DNA from: Paratractidigestivibacter sp003150175
Lineage (GTDB): Bacteria; Actinomycetota; Coriobacteriia; Coriobacteriales; Atopobiaceae
DNA: 64,000 bases
Assembly: GCF_964283195.1 (NCBI RefSeq)
Contig: NZ_CAXYLH010000003.1
Strand: one strand, 5' to 3'
The translations under genes were made by a program, and so were the position numbers. The notes under the pieces were generated by a model, which saw nothing but the letters and a program-made list of their open reading frames with translations, had not been told where the DNA came from and ran no database searches. Positions 16,369 through 24,941 of the stretch are shown in pieces (within the stretch, counting starts at the first letter, position 1; the number at the start of each line of letters is the position of its first letter).

Positions 16369-17589
16369 GTGCGCCGACCCAAGCTCACCAGACGAGGTTT
16401 CTTCAAGGCGTCCGCCGCGGCGGGCGTCGCGGGCGCTGCCGTGGGCATCCTCGCCGGCTGCTCGCACGACAACAAAGACCAGGTCAGCGACCCCGTGGTC
16501 GTCGACTCCGACTCCGCCGTGAGCGTGACTGCCGACGGGTCGCCCTACGAGTACGAGGACAACCACGGCTTCACCCTCGAGGGCACCTGGACCCTGCCGC
16601 TCGGCTGCGTCCTGCGCCCCGCGGAGGGCACCTGGGTGCCCGCCACCGTCGCCGGCTCCTCGGCGCTGCCCGCCGTCAAGGGCGGGGCCTTCTCGACGAG
16701 CTCGGGCACGCTGTCGGAGGTCGTCTCGGCCCCGAAGGGCGCCGCCGCGACGACCGTGATCTACGACGTCGCCTGCTCGGACTCGGTCTACGCGTGGGTC
16801 GAGCTCGACATGTCGTCGCGCTCCTGGCAGCTCTACGCGGCGAAGTTCTCCGACGGCGCGCTCTCCGGAGATCCCCAGAAGCTTTGGGACGCCGACTCCG
16901 ACTACGACCCGGCGCCCATCGCCTGCACCGGCTCGAAGGTCGTCTGGCAGGTCATGCCCTCGCTCTCGGGAAAAAAGACCTCCGAGTCCTCCGCCTGCTA
17001 CCTATGGTCCACCGGGGACAAGGACGCCCGCAAGGTCGTCGAGTCGCCCGGCCGCTTCGCCACGCGCCCGACGGTCTCCGCGGGCAACGTGATTCTCTCG
17101 CCGCGCGTGCGCGCCGGCGAGGGCACGTTCTATGGGGTTACGGCCTACTCCGCCTCGGACAACATGTCCACCCAGGTGGACCAGCTCGTCCTGCCCGCCG
17201 GCGTCAAGCCCTTCCGCGCCACCCGCGTGGGCGATAAGTTCGTCGTCTCCATCGAGGCGAGCTACAGCTCGGGCGGGCTTCTTTCCCAGATGGGCACCTA
17301 CGTGGGCACGCGCTCGGGCGACTTCATCAAGGTTGATCGCGAGCCGTCCGAGTGCCCTGCCGGCACCGACGGCCTCTACCTCATAAAGAGCCGCTCGTCC
17401 TACATGGTGGTGGATTCGAAGAACCAGAAGTACTCGTCGCTGCTCTCCATCGACCGGTCGGTTGACTACGGCGAGTACCCGGCGCGCTGCGGCGACTGCG
17501 GCCTCTTCGTCACCTTTGCCACCGTCAAGGACGCCGACACCGGCTACCCCGCCAGCGTCACGGTTCGCGCCTTCCGCCTAGGAGTCTGA
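16369..17589 (+). CDS. Tat-exported lipoprotein, possible beta-propeller
   Basis: The 406-residue protein has a twin-arginine signal (LTRRGFFKASAAAG) that ends in a lipobox (ILAGC, Cys at about residue 31), so it is exported folded and lipid-anchored on the outer face of the membrane. The mature part has repeated short strands with VYAWVELDMSSRSWQLY-like and KVVWQVMPSLS-like segments, resembling six- or seven-bladed propeller repeats. That fold is inference. GTG at 16369 has GGAGGA eight bases upstream. It lies directly before a two-component system and could be an accessory sensor for it. Confidence 0.75.
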   Translation: MRRPKLTRRGFFKASAAAGVAGAAVGILAGCSHDNKDQVSDPVVVDSDSAVSVTADGSPYEYEDNHGFTLEGTWTLPLGCVLRPAEGTWVPATVAGSSALPAVKGGAFSTSSGTLSEVVSAPKGAAATTVIYDVACSDSVYAWVELDMSSRSWQLYAAKFSDGALSGDPQKLWDADSDYDPAPIACTGSKVVWQVMPSLSGKKTSESSACYLWSTGDKDARKVVESPGRFATRPTVSAGNVILSPRVRAGEGTFYGVTAYSASDNMSTQVDQLVLPAGVKPFRATRVGDKFVVSIEASYSSGGLLSQMGTYVGTRSGDFIKVDREPSECPAGTDGLYLIKSRSSYMVVDSKNQKYSSLLSIDRSVDYGEYPARCGDCGLFVTFATVKDADTGYPASVTVRAFRLGV

Positions 17590-17680
17590 TCGCGCGGTTG
17601 CGCGGTGGGGTAAAATATCCACACTTGTGGGATGCGCCCTGCGCCCCGAAAACAAAAAACCGTTCAGCTGGGAGGCCACG

Positions 17681-18391
17681 ATGGCTTCAGACGACAAGAA
17701 GATCCTGCTGGTAGAGGACGAGAAAGCGATTCGCGACGCCGTCGCCGCCTACCTGGAGCGCGAGAACTACCTCGTGCGCGGGGTGGGCGACGGCCAAAGC
17801 GCGGTCGAGGAGTTCGAGAAGCACTCCTTCGACCTCGTGATCCTCGACCTCATGCTGCCCAAGCTCTCGGGCGAGCGCGTCTGCCGCGCCATCCGCGAGA
17901 CCTCGAACGTGCCCATCATCATGCTCACCGCAAAGGGCGAGGTCGAGGACCGCATCATCGGCCTGGAGCTGGGCGCCGACGACTACCTGATCAAGCCCTT
18001 CAGCCCGCGCGAGCTCGTGGCCCGCGTGCGCGCCCTGCTGCGCCGCGCCCACACCGAGGTCGAGCCGGCGCTCGAGGTCCTCGACTTCGGCGACCTCGTC
18101 ATCGACATCTCGGGCCACAAGGTCCTCGTCGAGGGCAAGGAGGTCGACCTCACCGCCTCCGAGTTCAAGCTCCTGACCACGCTCGCCCGCTACCCGGGCC
18201 GCGTGTACACCCGCATGGAGCTCGTCGAGAAGGTCCTCGGCTACGACTTCGAGGGCTACGAGCGCACCATTGACTCGCACGTCAAGAACCTGCGCGCCAA
18301 GCTGGGCGACGACCCGCGCAACCCGCGCTGGCTCTACACCGTCCACGGCGTCGGCTACCGCTTCGAGGCGCCCGAGAAGCCCGAGAAGTAA
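17681..18391 (+). CDS. OmpR/PhoB-family response regulator
   Basis: The 236-residue protein has a receiver domain (KILLVEDE start, phospho-acceptor Asp56 in VILDLMLP, signature Lys in DYLIKPF) and a C-terminal winged-helix DNA-binding domain (LTASEFKLLTTLARYPGRVYTRMELVEKVLGYDFEGYERTIDSHVKNLRAKLGDD in part). ATG at 17681 has a GGGAGG site; the open frame extends upstream without one. The sensor kinase follows 18 bases downstream, so the pair is an operon. The signal is unknown, and the upstream lipoprotein is a candidate partner. Confidence 0.95.
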   Translation: MASDDKKILLVEDEKAIRDAVAAYLERENYLVRGVGDGQSAVEEFEKHSFDLVILDLMLPKLSGERVCRAIRETSNVPIIMLTAKGEVEDRIIGLELGADDYLIKPFSPRELVARVRALLRRAHTEVEPALEVLDFGDLVIDISGHKVLVEGKEVDLTASEFKLLTTLARYPGRVYTRMELVEKVLGYDFEGYERTIDSHVKNLRAKLGDDPRNPRWLYTVHGVGYRFEAPEKPEK

Positions 18392-18409
18392 CGAGCGCGG
18401 GGAGGCGCA

Positions 18410-19960
18410 TTGGCTGCCAAGTTCGTCATAGGAAATAACGCGCACGCAGTCGAGGGCTCCAAGCAGCCCTCGACTCGTAACTCGTGGAACACCCTGAAGC
18501 CCAAGCCCGCCGGCGGGCAGTCGTTCGCGTCGGGCATGACGCTGGCGTTCGCGCTCATCGCCGTGCTGATGGCGCTGATCTTCGTGGTCGTGCTCGCGGT
18601 GGTGTGGGGCGATCAGTTCACGTCCTACACCAGGGCGAACATGCAGTCGATGGCCGACTCGACCGCCGAGTCGCTTACCGAGGCGTACTCGGCGCAGGGC
18701 CGCTGGACCTCCGACGTCGTCCAGCGCGCGGCCTCGGCCTCGGCGTTCTCGTCCGACATCGGCGTGCAGGTCATCGATGCGGACGGCGGCGTGCTCTACG
18801 ACGACACTTGGGCCGCGGGCGGCAGCTCCTCGAAGACGCGCGCCGACGGCACGGTCCAGCCCCAGTCCTCCAAGTCGCTCGCGCCCACCGGCGCCGACTC
18901 GGTGGTCACCGCCCCCGTGCGCGACGCCGAGGGCAACACGGTCGGCGAGGTGCGCCTGTGGGCCTTCGGCTCGGACGTCCTGCTGACCAAGTCGGACACC
19001 GCCTTCAAGGAGAGCTCCTTCGAGGCCATCGCCATCGCCGCGTCGGTGGGCGTGCTCCTCGCCTGCGTGATCGGCTACTTCACCTCCCGGCGCATGTCCG
19101 CCCCCATAAAGAGGATCACCGACACCGCCAAGCAGATCCGCAACGGCGACCTCACCGCGCGTTCCGGCGTCAAGGGTGAGAACGAGGTCGGCCAGCTCGG
19201 CGAGACCTTCGACGACATGGCGACCTCGCTCGAGCGCGACATCAAGCTCGAGCACCGGCTCACGGGCGATGTCGCCCACGAGCTGCGCACCCCGCTCATG
19301 GCCATGCAGGCCACGGTCGAGGCGATGCAGGACGGCGTGCTGCCCGCCGACGACGAGCACTTCGAGACGGTCGCCTCCGAGGTCAGGCGCTTGTCCAGGC
19401 TGGTGGACGCCATGCTCAAGCTGAGCCGCCTGGAGAACAACGCCAACGAGCTCAAGACCGAGCGCACCGACGTGGTCTACCTGCTGCGCAGCCTCGTTTC
19501 GAGCCAGCATGCGCTCTTCCACGAGAAGGGCCTCCACCTGCGGTTCATCAACGAGAGCGGCCGCGAGGAGATCATGGCGGACATCGACGCCGACCTCATC
19601 CGCGAGGCCGTGGTCAACCTCATGAGCAACGCCATGCGCTACACGGACGCCGACGGCTACGTGAAGGTGTCGGTGAAGACCGAGCGCGGCGACGTGCTCA
19701 TATCCGTGCAGGACACGGGCATCGGCATCGCCAAGGAGGACATCCCCCAGACCTTCAGCCGCTTCTGGCGCTCCGACGTCAGCCGCGAGCGCGTGAGCGG
19801 CGGCCTCGGCGTGGGCCTCTCGCTCACCAAGGAGATCGTCGACAAGCACAACGGCACCATCCTCGTGGAGTCCGAGCTCGGCCGTGGCACCACCTTCACC
19901 CTGCGCATCCCGCAGAACCGCGGCCGCCGCAACATCGCCCAGGCCATCCAGGAAGGCTAG
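18410..19960 (+). CDS. Sensor histidine kinase
   Basis: The 516-residue protein is a membrane sensor kinase of the HAMP class. It has a transmembrane helix at about 44-66, an extracytoplasmic domain to about 200, a second helix at about 205-225, a HAMP linker (SAPIKRITDTAKQIRNGDL), a phosphorylatable His in DVAHELRTPLM near residue 289, and ATPase N, G1 and G2 boxes (NLMSNAMRYT, VQDTGIGI, GGLGVGLSL). The start is TTG at 18410 with GGGGAGG five bases upstream; no later start with a site keeps the N-terminal segment. It pairs with the response regulator immediately upstream. Confidence 0.94.
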   Translation: MAAKFVIGNNAHAVEGSKQPSTRNSWNTLKPKPAGGQSFASGMTLAFALIAVLMALIFVVVLAVVWGDQFTSYTRANMQSMADSTAESLTEAYSAQGRWTSDVVQRAASASAFSSDIGVQVIDADGGVLYDDTWAAGGSSSKTRADGTVQPQSSKSLAPTGADSVVTAPVRDAEGNTVGEVRLWAFGSDVLLTKSDTAFKESSFEAIAIAASVGVLLACVIGYFTSRRMSAPIKRITDTAKQIRNGDLTARSGVKGENEVGQLGETFDDMATSLERDIKLEHRLTGDVAHELRTPLMAMQATVEAMQDGVLPADDEHFETVASEVRRLSRLVDAMLKLSRLENNANELKTERTDVVYLLRSLVSSQHALFHEKGLHLRFINESGREEIMADIDADLIREAVVNLMSNAMRYTDADGYVKVSVKTERGDVLISVQDTGIGIAKEDIPQTFSRFWRSDVSRERVSGGLGVGLSLTKEIVDKHNGTILVESELGRGTTFTLRIPQNRGRRNIAQAIQEG

Positions 19961-20051
19961 CCGCGCGCCTGCCGGCAGCGGTATACTTCTGTGTGTTATG
20001 CATCTGGGTGGCGACGCGTCAGAGTCGCCGATTAGGAAACCGAGGTATTCG

Positions 20052-20933
20052 ATGTCCGAGATTCAGAAGCGTCCGGATTCGCACGGCAAGGTGCGCGACA
20101 TCTACGATTGCGGCGACAGCCTGCTCATGGTCGCCAGCGACCGCATCTCCGCGTATGACTTCATCCTGCCCGACGAGATCCCCCACAAGGGCGAGATCCT
20201 CACCCGTATCTCGGCGTTCTGGTTCGAGCGCTTCGCCGACCTCATGCCCAACCACATGATCTCGTGCGACGTCGCCGACTTCCCCGAGGAGTTCCAGCAG
20301 TACGGCGACTACCTCGCTGGCCGCTCCATGCTCGTCAAGAAGGCCCAGACCGTGCCCATCGAGTGCATCGTGCGCGGCTACCTCACCGGCTCCGGAAAGA
20401 AGACCTACGACGCCGACGGCACCGTCTGCGGCATCAAGCTCCCCGAGGGCCTGACCGAGGCCTCCAAGCTCCCGCAGCCCATCTTTACCCCGTCGACCAA
20501 GGCCGAGCTCGGCGATCACGACGAGAACATCTCGTTCCAGCGCTGCTGCGAGATCGTGGGCGACGAGGTCGCGCTCCAGCTGCGCTCCGCCTCGCTGGCC
20601 ATCTACAAGGCCGCGGCCGAGTACGCCGCCACGCGCGGCATCATCATCGCCGACACGAAGTTCGAGTTCGGCTTCATCGACGGCAAACTGACCCTCATCG
20701 ACGAGTGCCTGACCCCCGACTCCAGCCGCTTCTGGCCGGTCGAGGGCTACGCAGAGGGCCAGGTCCAGCCCAGCTACGACAAACAATACGTCCGCGATTG
20801 GCTGCGCGCCAACTGGGACATGCAGGGCGAGCCGCCCCGCATCCCGGCGGACGTGATCGAGGGCACCTCCAAGCGCTATCAGGAGGCGTTCCAGATCATC
20901 ACCGGTACCGAGTTTGAGCCCAAAGGAGTCTAA
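20052..20933 (+). CDS. purC: SAICAR synthase (phosphoribosylaminoimidazole-succinocarboxamide synthase)
   Basis: The 293-residue enzyme joins CAIR and aspartate with ATP in purine synthesis. Family blocks are KVRDIYDCGDSLLMVASDRISAYD at the N-terminus, the VRGYLTGSG signature near residue 112, and the IIADTKFEFG and LIDECLTPDSSRFWP motifs near 205 and 217. Length fits the longer bacterial/yeast-like form. ATG 20052 has GAGG six bases away. A small GGCGAC/GTCGCC hairpin lies in the leader at 20012-20032. The stop overlaps the next start by one base. Confidence 0.95.
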   Translation: MSEIQKRPDSHGKVRDIYDCGDSLLMVASDRISAYDFILPDEIPHKGEILTRISAFWFERFADLMPNHMISCDVADFPEEFQQYGDYLAGRSMLVKKAQTVPIECIVRGYLTGSGKKTYDADGTVCGIKLPEGLTEASKLPQPIFTPSTKAELGDHDENISFQRCCEIVGDEVALQLRSASLAIYKAAAEYAATRGIIIADTKFEFGFIDGKLTLIDECLTPDSSRFWPVEGYAEGQVQPSYDKQYVRDWLRANWDMQGEPPRIPADVIEGTSKRYQEAFQIITGTEFEPKGV

Positions 20934-21622
20934 TGTCCCTGCGTGACACCATCGAAGGCGCCCGCGACGAGGCCAAGGTCACGGTCGACACCATGACCAA
21001 GAAGTCCAAGGACGCGGCCGAGAAGCCGACGGCCAGCGACGAGGACCGTGCGCCCGCTGCCTACGACCCGTTCAAGTCCGGCAAGGCCTCGGCCGCCGGC
21101 GCCAGGCCCGCGCGCGAGGCCGCGTCGTCCGTGCGCGTGGAGGGCGAGCGCTCGAAGAAGAGCCCGGCCCTCATGACCAAGGAAGAAAAGAAGGCCGCCA
21201 AGGCCGAGGAGCGCCGTCTCGAGGACGCCCGCAACCAGGCGTACGACTACATCCTCAAGAGCGACGACGCCTACAAGAAGACCGACAAGACCTGGTGGAT
21301 CCTGCTGGGCGTCGGCTTTGGCATGACGGTGATCTCGCTTCTGCTCGCGTACGTCTTCCCGACGGAGTCCAAGGAGTACACGACTGCCCAGGGCATCGCC
21401 GCGATCGTCACGCTGGTGCTCGCGTACGGCTTCATCATCGCCGCGTTCATCTATGACTTCCGCAAGCGCCGCCCGTTCCGCAAGGCCGCCGAGAGGCGCC
21501 TGCAGGGCATGAACGACAAGCGCGTTGCCGACTACATCGCTTCCGAGGACGAGAAGGCCGCCCGCGCAGCCGCCAAGGCGGAGGCGCAGAAGGCCGAGGG
21601 CAAGGCCGTGAAGGGCAAGTAA
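20933..21622 (+). CDS. Two-helix membrane protein with charged tails, unknown function
   Basis: The 229-residue protein has a long hydrophilic N-terminal half rich in Lys, Ala and Glu, predicted coiled or disordered. Two hydrophobic helices follow at about 121-141 and 151-171 around a short loop, then a basic, Ala/Lys-rich tail ending KAEGKAVKGK. No catalytic motif is seen. ATG 20933 overlaps the purC stop (TAATG) and uses AAAGGAG inside purC, so it is translationally coupled. It is probably an envelope protein of unknown role. Confidence 0.75.
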   Translation: MSLRDTIEGARDEAKVTVDTMTKKSKDAAEKPTASDEDRAPAAYDPFKSGKASAAGARPAREAASSVRVEGERSKKSPALMTKEEKKAAKAEERRLEDARNQAYDYILKSDDAYKKTDKTWWILLGVGFGMTVISLLLAYVFPTESKEYTTAQGIAAIVTLVLAYGFIIAAFIYDFRKRRPFRKAAERRLQGMNDKRVADYIASEDEKAARAAAKAEAQKAEGKAVKGK

Positions 21623-21643
21623 CCCGCGCCGTCGCGCTTATCG

Positions 21644-21652
21644 TGCTAGAAT
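21644..21652 (+). promoter_or_regulatory. Extended -10 promoter of tRNA-Arg(CCT)
   Basis: TGC-TAGAAT ends 11 bases before the tRNA 5' end. Confidence 0.55.
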
Positions 21653-21662
21653 CATCTTCCAT

Positions 21663-21738
21663 GCCTTCGTAGCTCAGGGGATAGAGCACCGCTCTCCTAA
21701 AGCGGGTGTCGGCCGTTCGAATCGGCCCGGGGGCACCA
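21663..21738 (+). tRNA. tRNA-Arg (anticodon CCT), CCA encoded
   Basis: Acceptor GCCTTCG pairs with CGGGGGC using two T-G pairs. The anticodon arm CCGCT/AGCGG encloses CTCCTAA (anticodon CCT), and the T-arm GGCCG TTCGAAT CGGCC is perfect. CCA is encoded. Confidence 0.96.
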
Positions 21739-21747
21739 TGATCGTAC

Positions 21748-21784
21748 GCAGGCCAGCCGCTTCATGCGACTGGCCTGCTTTTTT
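21748..21784 (+). terminator. Terminator after tRNA-Arg(CCT)
   Basis: A GCAGGCCAG/CTGGCCTGC stem is followed by six T residues. Confidence 0.85.
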
Positions 21785-21924
21785 GTAAATATCCCTCGGC
21801 GTTGATTTCGCACGCCGCTTGCCGAAGCGAAGGCAAACGCAAGGAACCGAAAGGCCACAATACAAAGAGACGCGCCGCGCGCCGGAGCAGTCGAAACAAG
21901 CCTAAAAAGGGGAGACGAGCGAGC

Positions 21925-22719
21925 ATGGCCCAGGAACGCCCCGCGAAGATGCTCGCCGCCGAGCGCCGTCGCCGCATCGTCGAGATGCTGCAGTCGAGCT
22001 CGCCGATCCTCATCTCGGACATGGCCCGCGAGCTCGGGGTCTCGACCGTCACGGTGCGCGGGGACTTCGATGCCCTCGCCGCCCGGGGGCTCCTCCGCCG
22101 CGTCCACGGCGGCGCGGTGCTCGTCTCTGACTACGCGTTCATCAGCACAAACGAGCGCTCCCGCGGCCATGTGCGCGAGAAGCGCGCCATCGCCTCCGAA
22201 GCCGCGGGGCTCGTGTCCGACCACGAGACGATCCTCGTGGGCAGCGGCTCCACCACGTTCGAGCTCGTCCGCGCCCTGGCGTCTCGCCCCGAGAGCTCCG
22301 ACATCACCGTCGTCACCAACGACTGGGCCATCCTCGACCGCGGCAGCAAGGAGTTCGGCAACCTCAGGCTCGCGGGCACGGGCGGCACGCTCTCGCGCGA
22401 GCACGGGTTCTTCTACGGGCACCTGCTCGCCTCGAGCCTCTCGGACATCCTCTTCGACAAGGTGTTCATCGGCGCAGACGGCTACGACCCCGGGTTCGGA
22501 TTTCTGACCGACCTGGCCGCGGTCAGCGAGGCAAAGAAGGTCTTCCTCGCCCATGCGCGCACCAAGGTCGTCCTCATGGACTCGTCGAAGATCTGCGACG
22601 GCCGCTCGTACACGCGCTTCGCGAAGCCGGGCGACGTCGACATGGTCTTCATCGACCGCGACCCCGGCGGAGCCATCGCCGAGTCCACACCCGCGCGCGT
22701 GGTCGAGTGCTGTGTGTAG
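21925..22719 (+). CDS. DeoR-family sugar regulator 1
   Basis: The 264-residue protein has the N-terminal DeoR winged helix (RRRIVEMLQ...ISDMARELGVSTVTVRGDFDALAARGLLRRVHGGAV) and a C-terminal DeoR sensor domain with the sugar-phosphate site blocks ILVGSGSTTFELVRAL and VVLMDSSKICDGRSYTRF. Proteins of this class repress sugar catabolic genes and are released by a phosphorylated sugar. ATG 21925 follows a GGGGAG site about ten bases away. It converges on the kinase-aldolase genes of the amino-sugar pathway, so an AgaR-like role is plausible but unproven. Confidence 0.9.
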   Translation: MAQERPAKMLAAERRRRIVEMLQSSSPILISDMARELGVSTVTVRGDFDALAARGLLRRVHGGAVLVSDYAFISTNERSRGHVREKRAIASEAAGLVSDHETILVGSGSTTFELVRALASRPESSDITVVTNDWAILDRGSKEFGNLRLAGTGGTLSREHGFFYGHLLASSLSDILFDKVFIGADGYDPGFGFLTDLAAVSEAKKVFLAHARTKVVLMDSSKICDGRSYTRFAKPGDVDMVFIDRDPGGAIAESTPARVVECCV

Positions 22720-22777
22720 GGCGTGGCCGGTGGTCGAGGCGTAACCTTGCGATAAAAGCCCTGATAAACGGCGCAAT

Positions 22778-22832
22778 AAAAAAGCGGGCACCCATCTCCG
22801 GTTTTACTGGCGATGGGCGCCCGCCCGCTTTA
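22778..22832 (-). terminator. Terminator of the kinase/aldolase operon
   Basis: On the minus strand a GC-rich stem (GCGGGC...GCCCGC with GCCCATC/GATGGG inside) is followed by a run of T residues. It could also serve the converging DeoR gene. Confidence 0.7.
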
Positions 22833-22848
22833 TGCGGTGAGCAAAGGA

Positions 22849-23787
22849 CTAGAGCTCCGTGACCTCGACGGCCCCGTAGATGTCGTCCCAGCGCTTCATG
22901 GGGAGGTGTCCCGTGGCGGGATCCATGGCGTTCAAGGTGCCGCAGGCGTTTCCGAGACGCAGGACCTCGGCAGGCTCGGCGCCGGCGGCGATGCCGTGGG
23001 CGAAGCCGGCGACCGTGGAGTCGCCCGAGCCGGTCGCGTTCATGCACTCGATGCGCGGCGCGCGGGCGCGCCAGGCGCGGCCGCCGCTGAAGGCGACGGA
23101 GCCGGCGGCGCCCATCGAGACGACGACCCACTCGACGCCGCGGAAGCGCTCGTCTCCCTCGACGGCGGCGCGGACCTCGCCGAGGTCGCCGGCGGGCAGC
23201 TCGCGGCCGAGGAGCGCCCCGAGCTCGCTGAGGTTGGGCTTCACGAGGTAGGGTTTGCGCTTTGCGCCGAGCGCGGCCTCGAGGGAGGCCCCCGAGGTGT
23301 CCAGGAGAACCTTCGCGCCCGCGCCCGCGGCGATGCCCGTGAGCATGGCGTAGTATCCCGCGTCGACCCCGCGCGGCAGGCTACCCGACATCGTGACGAC
23401 GTCGGCACGGGCGGCGAGCTCGCGGAACTTGGCCTCGAAGCCGGCGAGCTCGTCGGCGCCCACCTCGGGCCCCGCCTCGAGAAACTCGGTCTGGTTGCCC
23501 TCATGGAGGACCGCGATGCAGACGCGGCTCTCGCCGGCGATGCGCGCGAAGTCGTGGGCGACCCCGGCCTCGTCCAGGCGATCGGCGATAAAGTCGCCCA
23601 TCCGCCCGCCGAGGAGGCCCGTGACGAGCACGTCGTCGCCGAGCTGCCCGAGCACGCGCGAGACGTTGAGCCCCTTGCCGCCGGCGGTCTTGATGGGCTC
23701 GACGCGGTTCACGTCGTCGACCTTGAGCGGCCCCGCGAGCGGGTAGGCCGTGTCGATCGACGGGTTCATGGTGACGGTGAGGATCAT
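22849..23787 (-). CDS. lacC: PfkB-family 1-phosphofructokinase / tagatose-6-phosphate kinase
   Basis: The 312-residue protein is a PfkB sugar kinase of the LacC/FruK branch: it opens MILTVTMNPSIDTAYPL, has the substrate motif AGGKGLNVSRVLGQLG near residue 35, and the C-terminal ATP/anion-hole signature ATGSGDSTVAGFAHG with the catalytic Asp. FruK and LacC cannot be separated by eye. Context (class II aldolase, AgaS and NagA nearby) favours phosphorylation of tagatose-6-phosphate. ATG 23787 is chosen because homologues start at MILTVTMNP; GTG 23796, directly after the aldolase stop, is possible. It is cotranscribed with the upstream aldolase. Confidence 0.88.
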   Translation of the reverse strand: MILTVTMNPSIDTAYPLAGPLKVDDVNRVEPIKTAGGKGLNVSRVLGQLGDDVLVTGLLGGRMGDFIADRLDEAGVAHDFARIAGESRVCIAVLHEGNQTEFLEAGPEVGADELAGFEAKFRELAARADVVTMSGSLPRGVDAGYYAMLTGIAAGAGAKVLLDTSGASLEAALGAKRKPYLVKPNLSELGALLGRELPAGDLGEVRAAVEGDERFRGVEWVVVSMGAAGSVAFSGGRAWRARAPRIECMNATGSGDSTVAGFAHGIAAGAEPAEVLRLGNACGTLNAMDPATGHLPMKRWDDIYGAVEVTEL

Positions 23788-23796
23788 GCCCGGCAC

Positions 23797-24648
23797 CTAG
23801 GCCTTGTTGGTGGAGCCGAGGTTGTCCATGTGGGAGGCCACGACGTCGTAGATCTCCTGCATGCCCGGCTTATTGGGCTTCTTGGGATCGAAGCATTTGG
23901 GGTTGTCGGCCATGTAGCCCATGAAGCCGCGGGTGAAGGCCTGGCGCAGCTCGGTGGCGTAGTTCACCTTGCAGATGCCGTTGCGGATGGCCTCGGCGAC
24001 CTGGTCGTCGGGCACGCCGGAGGTGCCGTGGAGCACCAGCGGGATCTCGAGGCGGGAACGGATCTCCTTGAGGACGCCCTGCTCGATGTGCGGGGTGCCC
24101 TTGTAGACGCCGTGCGCGGTGCCGACGCCGACGGCGAGCGAGGTGCAGTTGGTGCGGGCCACGAACTCCTCGGCCTGGTCAGGGTCGGTGTAGGGGTTCT
24201 CGCCCTCGACGGCAGGGCCGTCGTCCTCCTTGCCGCCGACCTTGCCGAGCTCGGCCTCGACGGGGATGCCGATGGGGCCGGCGACCTTGGTCACGGAGGC
24301 GGTCAGAGCGATGTTGTCCTCGAAGGGGACGTGGGAGCCGTCGATCATGACGGAGGTGTAGCCGGCGTGCATGGCCTGGATGCAGCGGTCGAAGCCGTCG
24401 CCGTGGTCGAGGTGGATGGCCACGGGAACCTTGGCGGCGTCGGCGGCGACCTTGCACATGGCGGCGAAGTAGTCGAGGTTGGCGTATTTCACGGTGCCCG
24501 GGGTGGTCTGCATGATGACGGGGGACTTCTTGTCCTCGGCGGCCTTGATGACGGCCATGACGAACTCGAGGCTCTCGACGTTGAAGGCGCCGACCGCGTA
24601 GTGCCCGGCCTGGGCGTCGAGCAGCATCTCCTTGGTGGTGACGAGCAT
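23797..24648 (-). CDS. gatY: Class II ketose-bisphosphate aldolase (tagatose/fructose bisphosphate)
   Basis: The 283-residue zinc-dependent aldolase splits a ketohexose bisphosphate into dihydroxyacetone phosphate and glyceraldehyde-3-phosphate. The family motif HLDHGDGFDRCIQAMHAGYTSVMIDGS near residue 80 carries zinc ligands and the catalytic Asp. Further ligands are in AELGKVGG, VGTAHGVYKG and LVLHGTSGVPD. Its size is like GatY/KbaY and short fructose-bisphosphate aldolases. The start ATG has AAAGGAGA just upstream on the minus strand; the longer open frame is rejected. It is followed directly by the PfkB kinase, giving the last two steps of a tagatose-type pathway. Confidence 0.9.
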   Translation of the reverse strand: MLVTTKEMLLDAQAGHYAVGAFNVESLEFVMAVIKAAEDKKSPVIMQTTPGTVKYANLDYFAAMCKVAADAAKVPVAIHLDHGDGFDRCIQAMHAGYTSVMIDGSHVPFEDNIALTASVTKVAGPIGIPVEAELGKVGGKEDDGPAVEGENPYTDPDQAEEFVARTNCTSLAVGVGTAHGVYKGTPHIEQGVLKEIRSRLEIPLVLHGTSGVPDDQVAEAIRNGICKVNYATELRQAFTRGFMGYMADNPKCFDPKKPNKPGMQEIYDVVASHMDNLGSTNKA

Positions 24649-24941
24649 ATGGTTCTCCTTTCGCCTGCCGGGCGTCCCGGCACCGATTGAACGTGGGGCC
24701 ATTGTATTGCCCTTCGCGCAGGTCAGATGCGGGGAAGCCTGCCCGTGGGCGCGGTCTTCGGCGGGCGAGGCGAAAGCAAACGCAGAAGGCGCGCGCCGCC
24801 CCGGTCGCCTCCGGGGAGGAAAACCGCCGCCGCCAAATATTCCCGTTGCCATACGAAAGAAAAAGAAATGTGCTAACCTGCTTCTAACGCAAGCAAAGGA
24901 AAACACATCCCCTCCACAATCGGTTCGACGAGAGGCCCTGT

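Noticed and set aside
22813..24690. Long plus-strand open frame across the kinase and aldolase genes
   Set aside because: It is a high-G+C shadow of two well-supported minus-strand genes.
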